DNA of 64,000 nt from the NCBI GenBank assembly GCA_031769625.1, contig JAUIMM010000088.1, forward strand, positions 10,731,501 to 10,795,500, in the 5' to 3' direction. The translations under genes and the position numbers were made by a program. The notes under the pieces are model-generated. The model was not told where the DNA came from and searched no databases. It saw only the letters and a program-made list of their open reading frames with translations. This document shows positions 56,758 through 64,000 of this stretch, one piece after another (position 1 is the first letter of the stretch; the number at the start of each line of letters is the position of its first letter). The stretch comes from Taudactylus pleione (taxonomy: Eukaryota; Chordata; Amphibia; Anura; Myobatrachidae).

Positions 56758-57337
56758 CCTTCAATGCGGCAGCCCTGCCGGATAGGTTCTTATGTTCAGT
56801 CTCCAGTGGGCTGGAGCTGTTTTCAACTTCAGTTGTGATATTTTTGCATAGGGCATGTGTAGCTGGAAACCGGCGCATCAGCTGGGGTCTGATCCCGACA
56901 GTACAGTGATTGCGTATACCATCACCAAGCTTCTTACCGATCACTATAATGTGCTCTTATCAGAGCCTTTGTCCCAGCGAATGTGATTGGTAAATTCTCC
57001 CAAAAAAAAAAAAATCCTTATTGCCTCAATGTGGGGGCAATTCAGTTAGGCACGGGGTTTGCTGCGTGGGAAAATGTAAAGTGCTGGAATCTATGGGTTT
57101 CCCTGTGCGCGTTAAAATACAGGGTCTGCATATTAACGCAGATATGTCCTCACAGCTCCTGAGGCTGGGTCAGTCCAGTTACAAAGATGCACACAACTCG
57201 GTATACAAGAGAATATATCAATTTAATGCATGCAATGTAGGAGCAATTAAGGACGACTTGTATTCAATGCTACATCGGCCACCTTGGTGTTTATCAGTAC
57301 ATGGAGATGTAACTTCAATTCTGTTCTACTCAATACA
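56758..57337. other. Non-coding, unassigned
   Basis: Right flank of the provirus. A poly-A run (57001-57013) and CAATTCAGTTAGGCACGG type sequence; no gene. Confidence 0.45.
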
Positions 57338-57641
57338 TACTTGCCTACTCTCCTGGAAGTTGCATTGAATTTTCGGGGAGCTCTCCGCACCCCTGGAAGA
57401 GTATCTAGATCTCCCGCATGCTGCCCACTTCATAGTGAAGTGGGCAGGATAGGGAGAGGATTGGCGGGAATTGCGGCATAGATGCATAAAACACGTAATT
57501 TAGCCCGGCCCCCGCGATTCACGGCATTTCACAGGGGCGGGGACTAATGACATAGAAACCTGGCCCCGCCCCCAAAGTGGCCTGCTGTGTCTACTCTCCA
57601 GGCTTCTCCTGGTGAGCAGATAATAAATGTCGGCAAGTATG
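57338..57641. mobile_element. Non-autonomous hAT-like element, 304 bp, perfect TSD
   Basis: Exact ends CATACTTGCC and GGCAAGTATG, flanked by ACTCAATA on both sides (57330-57337 and 57642-57649). Inside are CCCACTTCATAGTGAAGTGGG and GGGGCGGGG-type segments. Fragments of the same family occur at 573 and about 4488. Confidence 0.9.
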
Positions 57642-57827
57642 ACTCAATACAATGTTATACCTGCAATGCATTAACATCTCATATCAGCACCTGCAGGGAT
57701 GCAACATGGCCACAGCTATTACTGATAACATTAGTGGAGAAAGCCATCAGCATCACATGTTTATAACCATAATTATGCACTATATAAATAGCCTTCAGTG
57801 AAACTTACATCACCCCTTTAGAACTTA

Positions 57828-58380
57828 GAACCTGATTCAGACCCGCTTGCTAGGATGTGTTCGCACGCAGCCAGCCGATTGTTTGCATTCTGCGCATGAA
57901 ACCAGTGCGAGCGATCGGAAAGCGTTCGCTCGCTGCGCCTAGACTGCCTGGCAGAATGAGAGACAGGAGAAGCCGTTTGTGGGTGGTGACGGGATGGCTG
58001 CTAGAAATGGGGGAGTGGAGGTGCGAACGCAGGCGTGCCTGAGCGTCTTAACGCCGTTTCAGAGGCGTGCATAATTAAGAGGCAGCGCCATTGTACACGT
58101 CACTTGGTAGTATTTCATACTGAAGCACTCGCAGTGCTTGCGGCAGGGTATGATCAACCACAAGTGCTGCGATGTTACTGATGGTTGCATACACTTCCTG
58201 GAGATGACTTGCGCAAGTGGGCATCTTAAGACAAGCTGGTGGGCGCATGCATACACAATGCAATCGCATGCTAAGACATAGTGGGCATGCTAATGCCTTG
58301 CCGTGTGATTGCCTGCTTGCTGAATTTACATAAGCATCTAGCGTGTAAATGCATCTAGCGAGCGGGTCTGAATCAGGTCC
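57828..58380. mobile_element. TIR element of the GGGCCTGATTCAG group, 553 bp, TSD TTA
   Basis: Ends GAACCTGATTCAGACCCGCT and AGCGGGTCTGAATCAGGTCC flanked by TTA (57825-57827, 58381-58383). The interior resembles the 11736-12258 element (GCGTGCATAATT, GCGATG motifs) more than the palindrome-chain members. Confidence 0.8.
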
Positions 58381-59098
58381 TTAATCTTACTTACCATTGC
58401 TTTCTCACCACTAACTGCCACAACTGTGTGGGGGCATCAGGGTTCTATCTTTACTATGACATGAACTGGCCCAAGCCACCATTTGTCTACTGGAGAGCAT
58501 AGTCACTTGGACACCATCAATTCCGCAGACTTTGATTTTGGAGAGTTCCCTATCCATGCGACTGGAATTACTAACCACAGAAACCCACATAACCAATGTC
58601 TTCTGGGGTGCCTGCACAGCAAACACTTTATTAATGCCTGAAATCTTTGCAGTTCACCAACAACCAACCTTTTCAGGAAAAGGCCCACACAGGAAAAACA
58701 CATTCACTTTCATATGCACTGCCAGACACATGCTAAGATGTGTCCAGTTGTAAAACAGTAGGATTTGCCCCAGGTGTACATTAGGCTTTCAAGTGTGTAT
58801 ATTTGTGCTGCACAAGTTGTGTCCTACGATAAAAGTATGAAAAGTGTAGATAAATGTGCTATCTGTGTTAGTAGAAAATGCTAGAGTTGCATTACCCTTT
58901 GTACAAAATATAATAATGCAATGAACTGTCATTTCTTAGCACCAGCCCTACAGCTCCCAGAAGAGACGCCTCATCCAATCATCATCTGTGTACATGTCTA
59001 CTTGAGTTGCAAATACATGAGCACATCCTTACTGCACTTGACCTAAGCATGATCACCCCTTCCCTTCCCACCTCTTCAAGTATAAGGAGTTATAAGTC
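58381..59098. other. Non-coding, unassigned
   Basis: Open frames of about 70 codons on both strands (58411-58750) overlap but show no domain I recognise. Old transposase sequence is possible; not supported. Confidence 0.4.
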
Positions 59099-59101
59099 TA
59101 A

Positions 59102-60036
59102 GGGCTCTATTTATTAACATTATTTTTACTAAAATAAAGTGAAAAAAGGTGTTTTCACACCCTTTTCACATTATTTTAGTTTCACCTGTATTTATTACAG
59201 GGCAATTGGAGTAGAATTAGTAAAATTCTACTCCAACCCCCAGTATCACTTATTTTTAGTAAAGCAGATCGCATTTCCCATAATTGTAATGTGATCTGTG
59301 TGCAAGTTACTAAAAATAAATTGTAAAAAAATACCGGGGGAAGCCCTGTGATAATAACGCCACCTGGAGGTGGCGTAATCCAGGGTCTCCCCCGGTTACC
59401 GGGCTCCCACTCTGCTCTAACGGGGAGAGCAGAGGCGGGAGCCGGTACCAGTAATCAGCTATGTGGTCTAAGTAGACCGCAAGCTGATTACTGTAAAAAA
59501 AAGAAAAAAAAATTAAACATTTTTTTTTTTCCTTACCTGAATCCAGGGACCGGTGATCGGGCCTCCGGTGATGGCTCCTCTCCGGTCAGCTGGTCTCCCA
59601 CAGTGCACTGGGGCCCGGTCATCAGGTGATCGGGTCCCAGTGCAGTATGGGAGATCACCTGATCGGGAAGCCCGGAGAAGATCACCGGAGGCCAGGAGGA
59701 TGCAGGTAAGTGTAATGAAGGGAGGGGGGGTCGCGGGGGGGGGGAGGGGGGGTCGCGGGAGTCCGCGATCGCGGGGGCGGGGCTTAGCACCGGGGGCGGG
59801 GCTTAGCGGTGGTCGGTCGGCGCATGCGCGGGCTCTTAGTCGCTGTTTTTTTTCCGAAAATACCACAACTAGAGTGCGGATGGGATCCGCAGGGACAGAG
59901 CTTTATCGCAAGCTCTGTCCCTGCAAGGGATTTATAGTAAATCCCTGTGATATTGCCTGAATTCGCAATGCGAATTCACTCGGTAATATCACACTACAAT
60001 CCGCATTCAATATGCGGATTGTAGTAAATAGAGCCC
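59102..60036. mobile_element. Harbinger-like non-autonomous element, 935 bp, TSD TAA
   Basis: Ends GGGCTCTATTTATTAAC and GTAGTAAATAGAGCCC, flanked by TAA (59099-59101, 60037-60039), the canonical PIF/Harbinger target. The inside has several dyads (GATCACCTGATCGGG-type at 59620-59670, CGCATTCAATATGCG at 60003-60017) and GC-rich sequence, but no transposase. Confidence 0.8.
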
Positions 60037-60041
60037 TAAGT

Positions 60042-60450
60042 CTTATGCTGGCCATACACTCTGCAATTATCGGGACGATTCGCCCGATATCGGCGGATCG
60101 CCGCAATAATTGCAGCGTGTATGCGGACGACCGAGGGTTAAATATTGCTCGGTTGGGCATGCTGGATTATCCAGCATGCCCGTCCGATGCGATATTTACC
60201 CGGGAAACTGTCGGCCGCATCGGGCAGTGTATGCCCAGCGCGGCCGACAGACAGACATTTCCTGTGTTCCTTCCTACGGAAGGAACAGGGAAATGTCTCC
60301 TCCCCCGGGGGCGGAGCGCGGATGTCGGGCTATACACTGTGAGATTTCTCTCACAGTGTATGCCGGCGATATCTGCGGCTGGCAGGCAGCCAGATAAAAT
60401 GTCTGTCGGTCTGACAGACATTTTATCTGGCAGTGTATGCCCAGCATAAG
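60042..60450. mobile_element. TIR element with internal dyads, 409 bp
   Basis: Ends CTTATGCTGGCCATACACT and AGTGTATGCCCAGCATAAG. The inside is a series of dyads: CATGCTGGATTATCCAGCATG, CGGAAGGAAC, CACTGTGAGATTTCTCTCAC and CTGTCGGTCTGACAG. A relative lies at about 31523-31845. The duplication is not clear. Confidence 0.75.
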
Positions 60451-60574
60451 ATGTGCCAAAATCTGTACACTGATAGATACATACATTTTTAGTGGTATTT
60501 GTACGCTGTTTGGAAATGCTTATCTTCTGCAATTACGTACTTAAAACTCTTCATGAGCCCCAATATGTCTAGGT

Positions 60575-60778
60575 CACAGGTTCTCAAACTCGGTCCTCAG
60601 GACCTTAAACAGTGCATGTTTTGTAGGTCTCCTCGCATAATTACAAGTGAAATAGTTAGCTGCACCTGTTAACCTTTTAAAACGTGTCAGTGAGTAACAA
60701 ATACACCTATGCACCTGCTGGGCGACCTGGAAAAAGTGAACTGTGTGGGGTCATGAGGACCGAGTTTGAGAGCCACTG
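60575..60778. mobile_element. Short hAT-like element, 204 bp, 8-bp TSD
   Basis: Ends CACAGGTTCTCAAACTCGG and CCGAGTTTGAGAGCCACTG, flanked by GTCTAGGT (60567-60574) and GTCTAGGC (60779-60786). The CAGTGGTTCTCAAACT end type is common in vertebrate hAT elements. Confidence 0.85.
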
Positions 60779-60786
60779 GTCTAGGC

Positions 60787-61253
60787 CATCTCTGTCAGCC
60801 TGTTCATTTTTAGTATGACCTGTTGCACACTTTTAAGAGATTGGACATACTGCCAGCATCAGGGACAGAACACTGTATCCCAGGACCCTATATCAAATTC
60901 TGGGTAAGGGAAGGGTGATGCCAGTATAACCCCAATCTGCAGATTTACTGCACATGTGTCAGAACCACGTGTGCTCAGAAGAGACCTCTACTGTGATCTT
61001 GTGAGAGCATAGTGGGATCCTAGCAGGGAGTCGCTAGGAGAAGTTGTGTTGACCAAGCAATGCTGGTCCCCATAATGGCTGCATGCCCCTGCCGTGGTGA
61101 TAGTTGTACAATTGGCCGGCATCTACTTGCCACCATCTCCGCCATAACACTGCAGTGGAGAACTGCACCCATAACATTAACAGTCCTCCTTCATCTTCTC
61201 CCTCATAGGCATTACTCACAATCATTTACACACGGTGTACTAGTATGTACTCA
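60787..61253. other. Non-coding, unassigned
   Basis: No gene or element ends recognised. Confidence 0.45.
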
Positions 61254-61429
61254 CAGTGGCGTAACTTCATCCCAGGTGCCCGGAGGCAAGATAAATGTTG
61301 GTGCCCCCCCAAACCAAAATGTACCACCCCCCAGCACCTATGCCAGCCCCTGCTGCCGCCGCCCCCCTTATGCAGTTCCTTTTATATAATGCCCCCAGTA
61401 GTGGTCCGCCTATGTAGTGCTCTCCAGTA

Positions 61430-62035
61430 ATGGTCCCCCTATGCAGTACATCCAGTAGTGAGCCCCCTGTAGTTGCCCCCAGTAGTGAGGCCCCTTGTAG
61501 TTGCCCCCAGTAGTGAGCCCCCGGTAGTTGCCCCCATTAGTGAGGCCCCTTGTAGTTGCCCGCAGTAGTGAGGCCCCTGTACTTGCCCCCAGTAGTGAGC
61601 CCCCAGTAGTGAGGCCCCTGTAGTTGCCCCCAGTAGTGAGGCCCCTGTAGTTGCCCCCAGTAGTGAGGCCCCTGTAGTTACCCCCAGTAGTGAGGCCCCT
61701 GTAGTTACCCCCAGTAGTGAGGCCCCTGTAGTTACCCCCAGTAATGAGGCCCTTGTAGTTACCCCCAGTAGTGAGGCCCTTGTAGTTGCTCCCAGTAGTG
61801 AGCACCCTGTAGTTGCCCCCAGTAGTAGGCCCCTGTAGTTACCCCCAGTAGTGAGGCCCCTGTAGTTACCCCCAGTAGTGAGCCCCTGTAGTTGCCCCCA
61901 GTAGTAGGCCCCTGTAGTTGCCCCCAGTAGTAGGCCCTTGTAGTTGCCCCCAGTAGTAGGCCCCTGTAGTTGCCCCCAGTAGTGGGCCCCTGTAGTTGCC
62001 CCCAGTAGTAGGCCCCTGTAGTTGCCCCCAGTAGT
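61430..62035. repeat. Minisatellite of about 28 bp in the hAT element
   Basis: About 21 units of TAGTTGCCCCCAGTAGTGAG plus GCCCCTG. It shares the CCCCCAGTAGTG core with the array at 14835-16247, but the unit is different, so both arrays grew from the same seed in different ways. Confidence 0.9.
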
Positions 62036-62136
62036 GATGGCCCCCACCGTGCGCCCACACACAAAAAAACAACAACAAAAAAACACTTACCTTTATCCCC
62101 GCTCCAGTGCTGCTGCCGTCCATCCCTGGTGTCTGC

Positions 62137-62310
62137 TCCTCGGCACTATGGGAGTGACGTCATTACGTCACTCCCATAGTGCACTGCGGGACCCGGAAGA
62201 CGGAGCTCACTACTGAGCTCCGTCCCCGGCGTCCGCTCCTCGGCACTATGGGAGTGACGTTATGACATCACTCCCATAGTACACTGCGGGACCCAGAAGA
62301 CAGAGGGAGC
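62137..62310. repeat. Duplicated palindrome containing TGACGTCA-type core
   Basis: CTATGGGAGTGACGTCAT...ACTCCCATAG occurs at about 62146-62181 and again at 62246-62281 (second core degraded), each followed by GCACTGCGGGACCC or similar. Period close to 100 bp. Confidence 0.75.
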
Positions 62311-62567
62311 TCCGTCCTCCGGCTACCGCCAGGAGGATAGGAGCCGGGCGCCCGCTGGTAACACACTCAAAGGGTGCCCTGCGACTGGAGGGTGCAGGGG
62401 TGCGACCGCACCCCTTGCACCCTCCGTAGTTGCGCCAATGGAGGTGGAGCGCCGATCAGCGGTGCTCCTTCTCCATGCAGCTCCCGGGGAAAATGGAGCC
62501 AGGTGCCCCCTTCAGGGCTGACGCTCGGCGGCAAATGACTCCATTGTCTCCGGGAGTTCCGCCACTG

Positions 62568-64000
62568 TGTGCTCAGTCAACCTCTTCATGCTTACCCAGC
62601 TATCCCACTTCATACCATGTACAGTATACTGCCATCAGAGTACCTCCTCACCTCTTGTAAAAGCTGGGTAAGGCGCGCTCTCTATATGGTGGGGCAGTGT
62701 GTAAAGTGCTTGGGTAAGAGTGATCTGTATGACAGAGAGACGTAGACGGTGGTGTTGGGTCAAGGTAATTTTATTGGTTTAAGGTAGGTAGGCACAATGC
62801 TACTAGAGGGTAATTGACCCAGGAGCAGTGGGGGGAAGAGCAGGATGGGTGCACGGGGGGGAAGGTGGGTAGACCCTTTTAGGGGGCTCCTTTTCCGTGC
62901 AGTTCTGGACCAGCACGTTGTCCCTGCTGGACCTTTGGTCGACAGTCTTAACGCCCGGCACAGTGTAGGTGGAAGTCTGGTAAGGATAGATGATGTGGTG
63001 GCGTCCCGCAATTTGTACAACTTACATACCGGTAGGTGCCTGTGTAGGCGTTGCGATTTGGGGGTGGTGGTCGGCAGTCTCTGATGGTATACAGCGGCAG
63101 GTTAGATGGCCGTTCTTGTTGTGCTGCAGCTACTGGTGCGGCTGTGCCCCGTGATGGTGGCACAGTTGGTCTTGTTTGCGCTGGCAGGGTGGGTCAGCGT
63201 GGTGGATGGAGCCTGGCTAGATGCGCAGGCTGCGGCAGGTCGGCGTCTCCGTGTTTGGGATGTGGGCCGGTACCTGCGTGTGTGCCACGTCGTGCAGCGG
63301 GACGGCCGGGTGAGGCTGTTCGGGTGAGGGATGCCGTGTGTGTGCAGTGAACGCCGGCTCCTCGTGGTTCCTGCGGCTGTTGGCGCCCAATGTGGGGCAG
63401 GGGCGGGGAGGCTGAGAGCCGGGCCTGTCACGGTCACAAGGCGGGGGTGCCGCTCGCCGGAGGTGCTGGCAGCTCCTTGTGATCAGCGGTCGCTGGGACA
63501 GCAGGGGGGTTCTTCAGCAGGAAAGAAGGTTTCCAGGACGTGATGGTAGGTGTGTGTCTCCAACGCGTTTCGGCTGTGCCTTAATCATGGAGGTTACTGT
63601 TACATGGTGCAGCAGTGTTTTAAAGGTTGGTGTGGAGGTGGGTGTGTACGGAATTGGCCAATGGGGGGGAGGTGTGTGTGCACTGGGCGTGGTCAGGAGT
63701 TGATGGCAATCTGGAGGTGTTCTGTTGTTGGAGGCCAATGGGATATTGCCGGATGGAAAAGGGTAATGACAGGTGTGTGGGCGGGCTTAATGACGAGTGT
63801 GCAGGTCTGTGGGAGGTGACGCTCTGGGGAGCGGAGTGTAGCGTGGTGGCAATGGTTAATAACAGAGGGTGATCGGACATGATAGGGAAAGTTGGTGTGG
63901 CGATATGGGCGATGTCATGTGACCACTGGGTGTAGCCTGGGTGTGTAAGGGTGACGGGGTTAAATGACGTGGTGGTAAAGGTTAATAGCAGGGGGTGATC
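62568..64000. other. Non-coding, GC-rich; possible Penelope-like 5' or 3' fragment
   Basis: CCAACGCGTTTCGGC...CCTTAATCATGG (about 63560-63590) resembles the CAACG-TTTC dyad region near Penelope ends, but no RT sequence is visible before the window ends. Open frames on both strands reflect GC richness; none has a domain I recognise. Confidence 0.4.

Larger units (their letters stand above)
61254..62567. mobile_element. hAT-like element with embedded minisatellite, 1.3 kb
   Basis: Ends CAGTGGCGTAACT and AGTTCCGCCACTG, flanked by TGTACTCA (61246-61253) and TGTGCTCA (62568-62575). It contains a minisatellite (61430-62035), a GC-rich part with two CRE-like palindromes, and no transposase. Same family as the left end at 14640. 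Confidence 0.85.

Noticed and set aside
58411..58753. Possible transposase or host exon
   Set aside because: Short overlapping frames on both strands with no motif I can name; insufficient evidence.

Overview
This is a vertebrate nuclear window, most likely from an amphibian (frog) with a large, transposon-packed genome. The evidence is four spliced exons of a TGF-beta-family type II receptor kinase (anti-Mullerian hormone receptor, amhr2) scattered over 19 kb, plus a mobile-element mix typical of amphibians: hAT and Harbinger-like DNA transposons, a GIY-YIG Penelope-like element, a V-SINE, a Tc1 element and a decayed endogenous retrovirus. No bacterial-type genes, RNA genes or CRISPR arrays are seen. 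Taxon is inferred from gene and repeat content only. Layout: 1-18.7 kb is non-coding, upstream of or inside amhr2, and is a patchwork of non-autonomous DNA elements (telomere-like repeat element, a 2.3-kb foldback, five elements of a hairpin-rich 3-bp-TSD family, small hAT elements, a V-SINE broken by two insertions) and two minisatellites. 18.76-37.62 kb on the + strand holds the last four coding exons of amhr2 (kinase subdomains VIb to XI and the stop codon); its 16.4-kb intron carries a near-intact hAT transposon with a 1037-codon BED-finger transposase on the - strand and large minisatellites. 38-39.1 kb holds a second telomere-like repeat element and a 63-bp minisatellite. 39.66-56.76 kb is one - strand endogenous retrovirus (gag, remnant pol, env) whose two long LTRs were each broken at the same internal TA microsatellite: the 3' LTR by a Penelope-like element, the 5' LTR by a Tc1 element next to an internally deleted second copy of the same hAT. 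gag is further split by a hairpin-rich element. 56.8-64 kb is again a series of terminal-inverted-repeat elements, several with clear target-site duplications, and a second hAT element carrying an expanded minisatellite. The only host gene supported is amhr2. Its visible kinase residues (HRD, DFG, SPE) are intact and the splice phases agree across all four exons, so it looks functional; earlier exons (extracellular domain, transmembrane segment, N-lobe) were not found and presumably lie to the left of the window. Everything else with coding capacity is transposon or retrovirus derived. The strongest unusual signals are: the family of elements built from a row of short palindromes with a hairpin at one end; the matched microsatellite insertions in both LTRs; repeated CGCCATTTT-type sites at the start of U3; and the hAT pair with about 160-bp promoter-side tandem repeats, an inverted block in one copy and repeat-derived filler in the deletion of the other.
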